This document shows positions 33,415-41,423 of a stretch of DNA of 64,000 nucleotides, in pieces. This stretch comes from SIG603 sp963621245 (lineage in GTDB: Bacteria > Bacillota > Clostridia > Oscillospirales > Acutalibacteraceae): contig CAVFCW010000001.1 of assembly GCA_963621245.1 (NCBI GenBank), forward strand, positions 186,001 to 250,000. Reading direction: 5' to 3'. A program made the position numbers and the translations under genes. Below the pieces are notes generated by a model, which saw only the letters and a program-made list of their open reading frames with translations, searched no databases and was not told the origin of the DNA. Position 1 is the first letter of the stretch. Every line of letters starts with the position of its first letter.

Positions 33415-36400
33415 TTATTTAAAGTACTTTACGCCGCTCTCGAAGATGAGCTGATCTTTAGCTCCGGGAACATTCTTGTAAAGGTTTGCACCCTTTCTCT
33501 CGGAGTGACCCATTTTACCGAGAACACGTCCGTCGGGGCTTGTGATACCCTCGATTGCGCAAACGGAGCCGTTCGGGTTCCAAGTGATATCGCCTGACGG
33601 ATTTCCGTTCGGATCGACATACTGGAATGCAATCTGATTGTTATCGATAAGCTTCTTGAGTGCCTCGGGCTGAGCTACGAATCTGCCCTCACCGTGAGAT
33701 ACAGGTACGCTAAATACGTCGCCTGCGTTTACGCCTGAAAGCCACGGGCTCTTTGTGCTTGTTACTCTTGTGTAAACCATTCTCGAAACGTGTCTGCCGA
33801 GAGTGTTGAATGTAAGAGTAGGATCTTCCGGCTTAGGAGTTGTAATCTTTCCGTAAGGAACAAGACCGAGCTTTATAAGTGCCTGGAAACCGTTGCAGAT
33901 ACCAAGCATGAGGCCGTCTCTCTTTTCGAGAAGCTCTGCAACTGCGTCTGCAATCTGGGGGTTACGGAAGGTTGTAGCGATAAATTTACCGGATCCTTCT
34001 GGCTCGTCACCGCCGGAGAAACCGCCGGGAATCATGATGATCTGAGACTCTCTGATAGCCTTCTCCATAGCGTCGATTGTCTCTTCGATTGCCTTTGAGG
34101 AGAGGTTCTTAACAACGAGAATTTCAGTCTCTGCACCGGCTTTCTCAAATGCTCTTGCGGAGTCAATCTCGCAGTTTGTGCCCGGGAATGCGGGGATGAA
34201 TACCTTTGGCTTAGCTGTCTTGATAACAGGTGAACCGACATACTTGGAAGAGTCGAGCTTAACGTCAGCCTCAACTGAAACAGTCTCTGCCTTGTTCGGG
34301 AAAATCTTCTCGAGAGTATTCATATATGCGCCGACAACGGTTTCGAGATCTATCTTCTCGCCGTCAACGGTGAAGTAATCGTTATCTGTGACAGTACCGA
34401 CAGTCTTTGCGCCGTCAAATGCCTTAAGGAGCGAATCGTCACCCTCTGCTACAATCCAAGCCGACTTCGGAGCGAACATTTCCTTATCGGAAAGCTTCTC
34501 AAAGTCAACAGCAAGCTTGTTGCCGAATACCATTCTTGCGGCTGCGGCTGCAATACCGCCCTCTCTTACAACAGTAGCGGCTGTGATGTGACCGTTTTCA
34601 ATGTTTGAGAGAACATCGCCGAAGAATACCTTTACCTTTTCCCAGTCGGGAAGTCTTGTCTCCTCACACTCGGGAAGCGGAAGAACATAGAGCTTTGCGC
34701 CAACCTTTGAAGCGGCTGCTGTGAGAGTTTTGCTTGCCTTTGTCATAGCAACTGCAAAGGAAACAAGCGTCGGAGGAACATCGAGATCCTCGAATGAACC
34801 GGACATGGAGTCCTTACCGCCGATTGACGGAAGTCCGAGATTTATCTGAGCTGTGAGTGAACCAAGAAGAGCTGCTGCGGGCTTGCCCCAACGCTTCGGA
34901 TCCTCGTGAAGTCTCTCAAAATACTCCTGGAATGTAAGTCTTGCCTTCATCGGGTCTGCACCTGTTACGGCAAGCTTTGCAAGTGACTCTGTTACTGCGT
35001 AAGCTGCGCCGTGGAACGGGCTGAAGCGTGAAATTCCCGGAATATATCCGTAAGCCATTGCTGTTGCATCGTCTGTTTCGCCCTCAAGAAGCGGAATCTT
35101 TGCAACCATAGCGTCCTCGGGAGTGAGCTGGTATTTACCTGCAAAAGGCATATTAACGGTAGCCGCACCGATGGATGCGTCAAATCTCTCGGAAAGACCC
35201 TTCTGTGAGCAAACGTTGAGTCTTGAAAGGTTCTTGACGAAAGCGTCAGCCTGTGAAAGACCCTTGAGCTCCTCGGGGATAAGCTCTCTGTAATCGTCCT
35301 CTGCCTTAGGAGCAGTGATATATGCATCGGCGTTCTGAGTTACGCCGTTTGTATCAAGGAATGCACGGGAAAGATTAACGATTATATCGCCTCTCCAGTC
35401 CATAACAAGTCTTGCGTCGTCTGTTACGACAGCAACAACAGTTGCGTCGAGGTTCTCCTTGTGAGACTCTGCGATGAACTTATCGACGTCCTCGGGAGCC
35501 ACAACAACAGCCATTCTCTCCTGAGACTCGGAGATTGCAAGCTCTGTGCCGTCAAGACCCTCGTACTTCTTCGGAACCTTGTTGAGGTCAATCTTAAGTC
35601 CCGGAGCAAGCTCGCCGATAGCAACGCAAACTCCGCCTGCGCCGAAGTCGTTACATCTCTTTATGAGAGTTGAAACCTCGGATTTTCTGAATAATCTCTG
35701 AATCTTTCTCTCCGTGGGAGGATTACCTTTCTGAACCTCTGCACCGCAAACCTCGATAGACTCGAGTGTGTGAGCCTTTGAAGATCCTGTTGCACCGCCG
35801 CAGCCGTCACGGCCTGTTGCGCCGCCGAGAAGAATGATAACATCGCCTGCTTCAGGCTCCATTCTTACAACGTTGGACTTCGGAGAAGCACCGATAACAG
35901 CACCGATCTCCATTCTCTTTGCAACATAACCGGGATCATAAAGCTCTGTGACCTGACCTGTTGCAAGACCTATCTGGTTTCCGTAAGAGGAATAACCGGC
36001 GGCTGCACCTGTGGTAATCTTTCTTGTGGGAAGTTTACCCTTTAAAGTATCCTTAAAGTGAACGGTGGGATCTCCCGAACCAGTTACACGCATTGCCTGA
36101 TAAACATAAGCTCTGCCCGAAAGCGGATCTCTGATAGCACCGCCGAGGCAAGTTGCGGCACCACCGAAAGGCTCAATCTCTGTGGGGTGGTTGTGAGTTT
36201 CGTTCTTGAACTGAATGAGCCAAGTTTCCTCTTTGCCGTCGATTGTTACGGGTGCCTCGATGGAACAAGCATTAATCTCCTCGGACTCGTCGAGATCATC
36301 AAGAAGTCCGATGCTCTTAACGTACTTAGCGCCGATTGTACCCATATCCATAAGGCAAACTTCTTTGTGCTTGTTAACGTAAAGCTTAGCTCTTACATCC

Positions 36401-37167
36401 ATGTACTCCTGCAAAGCCTTATTGATAGCCTCGGAGAGTCCGCCCTCCTCGACTGTGATTTTGTTAAGTCTTGTAGAGAATGTTGTGTGACGGCAGTGAT
36501 CTGACCAATATGTATCGATAACCTTGAGCTCTGTCAATGTGGGCTCTCTCTTCTCCTCGTCACGGAAATAATCTCTTACAAATTTGAGATCGGAAAGAGT
36601 CATGGCAAATCCCATGCTGTCAAAGTACTTCTGCATCTCTTCGTCATTCCAAGAGATGAATCCCTCGATTCTTGCTACGTCAGCAGGAACCTCGCTCTTC
36701 ATATCGAGAGATTCGGGCTTTGAGAGTGAAGCAAGTCTTGACTCGACGGGGTTGATCATGTAGGACTTAATCTTATCCATTTCCTCATCGGAAACGTTGC
36801 CCTTAACCAAAATAACCTTAGCGGTAGCAACTGTGGGACGCTCGCCCTGAGTTAAAAGCTGAACGCACTGAGCGGCAGAATCGGCTCTCTGGTCGTACTG
36901 ACCGGGGAGATACTCTGTCGCAAATATTTTATACTCCGATGAAGGAGTGAAGTCCTCATCATAGACATTATCAACATTGGGCTCTGAAAAAATAGTATAG
37001 GACGCTGTTTTAAATTCCTCGTCGGAAAGTCCCTCAACGTCGTATCTGTTGAGGATGCGAAGCTCCTCCAAGCCCTTTATTCCGAGGTTGGACACGATAT
37101 CGGACTTTGTGTGCTGTGCCTCGATATCATAGCCTTTTTTCTTCTCAACGAAAATTCTTGTTACCAT
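33415..37167 (-). CDS. purL: Phosphoribosylformylglycinamidine synthase, single chain
   Basis: A 1250-residue large-type FGAM synthase for step four of purine synthesis: FGAR + ATP + glutamine to FGAM. It has the N-terminal PurS-like region, two AIRS-type ATP-binding halves (DYWSDHCRHTTF, then NETHNHPTEIEPFGG; and GGKDSMSGSF later) and a C-terminal class I glutaminase domain (FPGTNCEIDSA and the nucleophile Cys in MLGICNGFQAL). One chain replaces the PurS/PurQ/PurL trio of Bacillus. ATG 37167 follows GAAAGGAAA. It stands alone, with no other pur gene and no purine riboswitch visible upstream. Confidence 0.97.
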   Translation of the reverse strand: MVTRIFVEKKKGYDIEAQHTKSDIVSNLGIKGLEELRILNRYDVEGLSDEEFKTASYTIFSEPNVDNVYDEDFTPSSEYKIFATEYLPGQYDQRADSAAQCVQLLTQGERPTVATAKVILVKGNVSDEEMDKIKSYMINPVESRLASLSKPESLDMKSEVPADVARIEGFISWNDEEMQKYFDSMGFAMTLSDLKFVRDYFRDEEKREPTLTELKVIDTYWSDHCRHTTFSTRLNKITVEEGGLSEAINKALQEYMDVRAKLYVNKHKEVCLMDMGTIGAKYVKSIGLLDDLDESEEINACSIEAPVTIDGKEETWLIQFKNETHNHPTEIEPFGGAATCLGGAIRDPLSGRAYVYQAMRVTGSGDPTVHFKDTLKGKLPTRKITTGAAAGYSSYGNQIGLATGQVTELYDPGYVAKRMEIGAVIGASPKSNVVRMEPEAGDVIILLGGATGRDGCGGATGSSKAHTLESIEVCGAEVQKGNPPTERKIQRLFRKSEVSTLIKRCNDFGAGGVCVAIGELAPGLKIDLNKVPKKYEGLDGTELAISESQERMAVVVAPEDVDKFIAESHKENLDATVVAVVTDDARLVMDWRGDIIVNLSRAFLDTNGVTQNADAYITAPKAEDDYRELIPEELKGLSQADAFVKNLSRLNVCSQKGLSERFDASIGAATVNMPFAGKYQLTPEDAMVAKIPLLEGETDDATAMAYGYIPGISRFSPFHGAAYAVTESLAKLAVTGADPMKARLTFQEYFERLHEDPKRWGKPAAALLGSLTAQINLGLPSIGGKDSMSGSFEDLDVPPTLVSFAVAMTKASKTLTAAASKVGAKLYVLPLPECEETRLPDWEKVKVFFGDVLSNIENGHITAATVVREGGIAAAAARMVFGNKLAVDFEKLSDKEMFAPKSAWIVAEGDDSLLKAFDGAKTVGTVTDNDYFTVDGEKIDLETVVGAYMNTLEKIFPNKAETVSVEADVKLDSSKYVGSPVIKTAKPKVFIPAFPGTNCEIDSARAFEKAGAETEILVVKNLSSKAIEETIDAMEKAIRESQIIMIPGGFSGGDEPEGSGKFIATTFRNPQIADAVAELLEKRDGLMLGICNGFQALIKLGLVPYGKITTPKPEDPTLTFNTLGRHVSRMVYTRVTSTKSPWLSGVNAGDVFSVPVSHGEGRFVAQPEALKKLIDNNQIAFQYVDPNGNPSGDITWNPNGSVCAIEGITSPDGRVLGKMGHSERKGANLYKNVPGAKDQLIFESGVKYFK

Positions 37168-37395
37168 GAAAATTTTCCTTTCTTCATCAGAAATCCGTAA
37201 TTTACAAAAGTAAATATCGTCAACCGACAATATCGCATTTATTCTTATTTTAGCACAGTCGGGATTATTATTAAACCTTCGCTAACATAATATTTTTTTC
37301 AAATCAGCGTGTGATTTTTGTGAAAATAGATACAAGCGTGACACAAAGCACATAGAAAATTATGCCAAAAACCACTTGTTTGTCCCAAAAGCAAA

Positions 37396-37418
37396 GGCAC
37401 GGCTCAAAAAGCCGTGCC
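37396..37418 (-). terminator. Terminator of the htpG-CPBP-tadA unit
   Basis: GGCACGGCT and AGCCGTGCC pair with a 5-base loop; the minus-strand 3' flank is TTTGCTTTTG. Confidence 0.85.
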
Positions 37419-37424
37419 AGGAAT

Positions 37425-37892
37425 CTATTCGTGTTTAGATCTCATGTTATCGAAAAAGTCTCTCAAAAGCGCCCTTGACTCATCCTCCATAAATCCACGG
37501 AAGATTTTAGGCGTGAAAGCATTCTTCATTTTGCAAATATCGACAGCCGAACCGAATGCGCCCATAGTCATGTCCTCGGCGCCGAAAATCACTCTTTCGA
37601 TTCTCGAGTTGATTATAGCACCGGCGCACATGGGACACGGCTCAAGCGTGATATAAATATGCGCACCTCTTAATCTCCAATCGGCAAGATTTATGCTCGC
37701 CTGATGTATCGCCATAATCTCCGCGTGACCCAAAGGATCTTTTCTCTCTTCTCGGGTGTTTTTTCCACGACCGATTATCTCGCCGTCAAGAACCACAACC
37801 GCACCGACGGGAATTTCGCCCGCCTCGCCCGCTTCTCTTGCGAGTTTCAAAGCCTCGAGCATAAAACGCTTTTCGGGAATGAATTCAAGCAT
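37425..37892 (-). CDS. tadA: tRNA-specific adenosine deaminase
   Basis: A 155-residue zinc deaminase that converts A34 to inosine in tRNA-Arg(ACG). The zinc/catalytic motifs are HAE at 56-58 and PCPMCAGA from 85, with the TadA-type context GEIPVGAVVV, NTREERKDPLGHAE and the C-terminal DFFDNMRSK. Length fits TadA rather than cytosine or guanine deaminases. The start overlaps the CPBP stop as TGATG, so it is translationally coupled. Confidence 0.93.
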   Translation of the reverse strand: MLEFIPEKRFMLEALKLAREAGEAGEIPVGAVVVLDGEIIGRGKNTREERKDPLGHAEIMAIHQASINLADWRLRGAHIYITLEPCPMCAGAIINSRIERVIFGAEDMTMGAFGSAVDICKMKNAFTPKIFRGFMEDESRALLRDFFDNMRSKHE

Positions 37893-38941
37893 CAGTAAAT
37901 ACCTAGGAAATCAAGAGTTGTGAACGATCCGACCATTACCAAAAAGAGGATGAAACCGGGGTTTAACACGGTGCATTCAAGCTTTGAGACAAAGCCGAGT
38001 TTCTTCTCGGGCTTATAAAGTCTGAACGGTATTTTCTTCTTGACCAGAAGAACGATAAGGCAAACTATGCCGACAATAATCATTCCGTAGAACAGAATGA
38101 AATCGAGTACAAGAGCGACATTTTCGGTGCAGTTCGCTTCCGTTAAATCGAGCAAAACGCTTATTGCGTTGTTCATAAAGTGAATACCGATGTTAACCCA
38201 GATATTGCCCGTGACGACATACACAAAGCCGAGAACAAGTCCCGAGATGAACGCAAACGGAATGCTTGTTGCGCTCATGTGCATGCATCCGAAAATAAAC
38301 GCAGATGTGATTATAGCAAAGCAGTCACCGTATTTTCTAAGCGATCCTAGAATAACGCCTCTGAACGCAAACTCCTCAAAAACGGGTGGCATAACGGCAA
38401 CCTCGATGAAATAGAGAAGCATCAAAAGCGGCGCCGTGGGCGTAACGCTCGAAGAAGAAGCGTCATAACCGAATCTCGAGAGGAAATTTCCGAGCCAGCT
38501 TGAGGGGAAGTTTGCAAGAAGACAAAGCGAAAGTCCTGCAAAGATAATGAGCAGCTTGTCGCCAAACTTAACGGGATTTACCCGTATTACCTCGTTCATC
38601 GTCACGTTTTTTGACGCTGCCGCATAGATGAAGAACGGCAGGAAAATCGCAAACGGTGAGGAGAAGCACTGAAGCGAATAGTAGATGAGCGGAGGAATAC
38701 CGCTTGTGTCGGGATAAGCGTGAATATCGCAGTATCCCGACAAGGCAATAAACCGCACGCTTGCCATCGTGAATATCAGCATGAGTCCATACATGATAAT
38801 CGGCAAAAAGCTAAGAGCTGTCATCTGTCCTCTGAGTCTCTTTTTTTCAAGCTTTTTCGGTGGCATATAGCCGTATTTCGGATCAAACACCATTTCGCCG
38901 TTATTGGGCAGGGTGTTCGAATTAAAATCGTAGGTGTTCAC
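37892..38941 (-). CDS. CPBP family intramembrane metalloprotease
   Basis: A 349-residue membrane protein with about eight helices. It has the CPBP/CAAX motifs: EEFAFRG near 205, the His in FIFGCMHMS near 230, and HFMNNA near 270, which together form the glutamate/histidine site in the membrane. Family members process prenylated proteins in eukaryotes and act in bacteriocin self-immunity or signalling in Firmicutes; the substrate here is unknown. The N-terminal 40 residues are hydrophilic. It lies 17 bases after htpG and overlaps tadA. Confidence 0.9.
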   Translation of the reverse strand: MNTYDFNSNTLPNNGEMVFDPKYGYMPPKKLEKKRLRGQMTALSFLPIIMYGLMLIFTMASVRFIALSGYCDIHAYPDTSGIPPLIYYSLQCFSSPFAIFLPFFIYAAASKNVTMNEVIRVNPVKFGDKLLIIFAGLSLCLLANFPSSWLGNFLSRFGYDASSSSVTPTAPLLMLLYFIEVAVMPPVFEEFAFRGVILGSLRKYGDCFAIITSAFIFGCMHMSATSIPFAFISGLVLGFVYVVTGNIWVNIGIHFMNNAISVLLDLTEANCTENVALVLDFILFYGMIIVGIVCLIVLLVKKKIPFRLYKPEKKLGFVSKLECTVLNPGFILFLVMVGSFTTLDFLGIY

Positions 38942-38958
38942 TTAAAAAGCCCTTTCGC

Positions 38959-40860
38959 TTATTTCATAAGCTCGCAAATTCTGTTGGAGAAATCAACAGG
39001 GTCATCAACAGGAAGTCCCTCGATGAGAACCGCCTGGTCGTACAAAAGCTCGGCATAAGCCTTAAGCTTATCCTGATCGTTTTCGTTAAGGTTCTTGAGA
39101 ACCTCAAAAATCGGATGCTCGGGGTTAATCTCGAGAACTCTCTCAGCCTTGACCTCGCCGCCGGCGGTTGCCTGGGGCATTCTTGCAAATACCTTTTCCA
39201 TCTCGAGAGTTATCTGACCCTCGGAAGAAAGGCAAACAGGGTGCTTTGTAAGTCTTGAAGAAAGCTTAACAGCGACAACCTTGCCGTCGAGAGCCTTTCT
39301 CATGTTCTCGAGAAGGTCCTTGCTCTCCTCAACTTTCTTTTCGTTCTCTGCTTTTTCCTCGTCTGTTTCAAGTCCGAGATCATCGGAAGAAATATTCTTG
39401 AAGTCTTTCTCCTGATATTCGGCCAAGGTCTTGAGCGCGAACTCGTCAACCTCCTGAGTGAGATAAAGAATCTCATAGCCCTTTGCGGCAACTGTCTCTG
39501 TCTGCGGAAGCGAAGCCATTCTGTCAACGTTATCGCCGCAAACATAATAGATGCTCTTCTGTTCGGGTTTCATTCTTGAAACGTACTCGGCGAGAGTTAC
39601 AAGTTTCTTCTCCGAAGATGAATAGAAGAGAACCAAATCTTTAAGCTCGTCTTTATGAATACCGTAGTCGGCATACATGCCGTACTTTAACTGAAGACCG
39701 AATGCGTCAAAGAATTTCTCGTACTTCTCACGGTCGTTTGTAAGCATCGATTTAAGCTCAGAAGCAATCTTCTTTTCAAGTCTTGAAGCGATAAGCTTGA
39801 GCTGTCTGTCGTGCTGGAGAAGTTCACGTGAAATATTGAGTGAGAGATCCTGAGAGTCCACAAGGCCTTTCACAAAGCTGAAGTGGTCGGGAAGAAGGTC
39901 GGCGCATTTCTCCATGATCATAACGCCGTTGGAATAAAGCTGGAGACCCTTCTCGTAATTCTTTGAGTAGTAGTCCATCGGTGCCTTTGCGGGGATGAAG
40001 AGAAGTGCGTTATATGTTGCAGTACCCTCAACCGATGTGTAAATAACTTTAAGCGGATCTTCCCAGTCCATGAATTTCTCTTTGTAGAAAGAGTTGTAAT
40101 CCTCGTCGCTTACTTCACTCTTTCTCTTCTTCCAAATCGGAACCTGACTGTTAAGAGTTACATTCTCGGTATAGTGCTCATATTCTGTTTTTGCGTCGAG
40201 ATCGTCGCTCTCCTTGGGTCTCACTCTGTCCATATCGAGAGTGATCGGGTAACGGATATAATCGGAATATTTCTTTACAAGGCCCTGAAGCTTGTACTGA
40301 TCGAGATACTCGTCATAGTTATCGTCCTCGGTGTTATCCTTGAGGTAAAGCGTGATAACACTGCCGTGAGACTCTTTCTCCGCCTCGGTAATCTCGTAGC
40401 CGTCTGCTCCCTCGGACTCCCACATATAAGCCTTGTCAGCACCGAAAGCCTTTGAAAGAACGGTTACCTTCTTTGCTACCATAAATGCAGAGTAGAAACC
40501 GACGCCGAACTGACCGATGATATCGATGTCCTCTTTTTTCTCATTCTCCTGCTTGAAACCGAGAGAGCCGCTCTTTGCGATGACGCCGAGGTTGGTGTCA
40601 AGCTCTTTCTCCGTCATACCGATACCGTTATCGGAAATTGTAAGTTTTCTCTCGTCCTTGTTTATCTCAAGAGAAATTTTGAAGTCCTCTCTCGAAAGGC
40701 CGGTCAAGCCCTCTGAAAGCGACTTATAGTAAAGCTTATCTATTGCGTCGCTTGCGTTTGAAATGAGCTCACGAAGGAATATCTCCTTGTGGGTATAAAT
40801 TGAGTTGATCATAAGATCAAGAATTCTTTTGGATTCGGTTTGGAATTGTTTAACTGCCAT
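38959..40860 (-). CDS. htpG: Molecular chaperone HtpG (Hsp90)
   Basis: A 633-residue cytosolic ATP-dependent chaperone. The GHKL ATPase domain shows ELISNASDAIDKL, SDNGIGMTEKEL and GQFGVGFYSAFM; the middle domain has YTSVEGTATYNALLFIPAKAP and the catalytic-Arg loop VDSQDLSLNISRELLQ. Length matches bacterial HtpG. GGAGAG precedes the ATG. The 127-base upstream gap contains a degenerate CIRCE-like dyad. CPBP and tadA follow closely. Confidence 0.97.
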   Translation of the reverse strand: MAVKQFQTESKRILDLMINSIYTHKEIFLRELISNASDAIDKLYYKSLSEGLTGLSREDFKISLEINKDERKLTISDNGIGMTEKELDTNLGVIAKSGSLGFKQENEKKEDIDIIGQFGVGFYSAFMVAKKVTVLSKAFGADKAYMWESEGADGYEITEAEKESHGSVITLYLKDNTEDDNYDEYLDQYKLQGLVKKYSDYIRYPITLDMDRVRPKESDDLDAKTEYEHYTENVTLNSQVPIWKKRKSEVSDEDYNSFYKEKFMDWEDPLKVIYTSVEGTATYNALLFIPAKAPMDYYSKNYEKGLQLYSNGVMIMEKCADLLPDHFSFVKGLVDSQDLSLNISRELLQHDRQLKLIASRLEKKIASELKSMLTNDREKYEKFFDAFGLQLKYGMYADYGIHKDELKDLVLFYSSSEKKLVTLAEYVSRMKPEQKSIYYVCGDNVDRMASLPQTETVAAKGYEILYLTQEVDEFALKTLAEYQEKDFKNISSDDLGLETDEEKAENEKKVEESKDLLENMRKALDGKVVAVKLSSRLTKHPVCLSSEGQITLEMEKVFARMPQATAGGEVKAERVLEINPEHPIFEVLKNLNENDQDKLKAYAELLYDQAVLIEGLPVDDPVDFSNRICELMK

Positions 40861-40938
40861 AAAAACATCTCTCCTTGTATATAAAGCTGCTTATTCAGCT
40901 TTCAATATTTTACACCCTATTTGTTAACTTTGTTTGAA

Positions 40939-40965
40939 TAAGCAGAAACTTGTTTCGAGTGCTAA
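40939..40965 (-). promoter_or_regulatory. Degenerate CIRCE-like element upstream of htpG
   Basis: On the minus strand TTAGCACTC, a perfect left half of the HrcA operator, is followed at the canonical 9-base spacing by TTCTGCTTA, which matches the right half GAGTGCTAA at 5 of 9 positions including the TGCT core. Confidence 0.4.
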
Positions 40966-40987
40966 AATTCATAGCTAAATAACTTTC

Positions 40988-41413
40988 TCAGCTTACAAGC
41001 TTGAAAAAGCAGTCGTAGCCAGCATTTTTCTCGGAACTGCCCCAAGTTACGCTTATTTTCACAATTTTGTTTCCGACCGATTCGGGCAGAGTCAGGCTGT
41101 CGGCATTCTCGTAATCGCACTCGAGCGACTCGGAGTAAAGCGAATATTTAACGTCGCCGTATCTTTCGCCCTCAAGTTTCACGGTCAAGTCGTCATTGTA
41201 CGGCACGTCGCAGTTCATCTCATTCACGACTTCACTCATATCGTAACCGGGAACAAGCTCCCCGTTCTCGCTTGTCTTGACGGCATAGCACTCAAAGTCC
41301 ACTCCGCCGCTTTGAATAAGTACCTTACCTTTTGTTTCGTCCGAAATAAGACTGCATCCCGCAAGAGATAAAATCAAAATTACAGAAAGTAATACAGATA
41401 TCGTTTTTTTCAT
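40988..41413 (-). CDS. Putative lipoprotein of unknown function
   Basis: A 141-residue secreted protein with a type II signal peptide: MKKTISVLLSVILIL then the lipobox LAGC with the lipidated Cys near residue 20. The mature part is acidic, beta-rich in appearance, with no domain I recognise. ATG 41413 follows GAGGGG; the longer frame lies inside mutS2. It begins 10 bases after mutS2 and is therefore probably the last gene of the phoH operon, though its export role has no obvious link to the others. Confidence 0.75.
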   Translation of the reverse strand: MKKTISVLLSVILILSLAGCSLISDETKGKVLIQSGGVDFECYAVKTSENGELVPGYDMSEVVNEMNCDVPYNDDLTVKLEGERYGDVKYSLYSESLECDYENADSLTLPESVGNKIVKISVTWGSSEKNAGYDCFFKLVS

Positions 41414-41423
41414 TTTGAGCCCC

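Noticed and set aside
37168..37395. Purine riboswitch or PurR box upstream of purL
   Set aside because: No purine aptamer core or PurBox could be found in the AT-rich leader.
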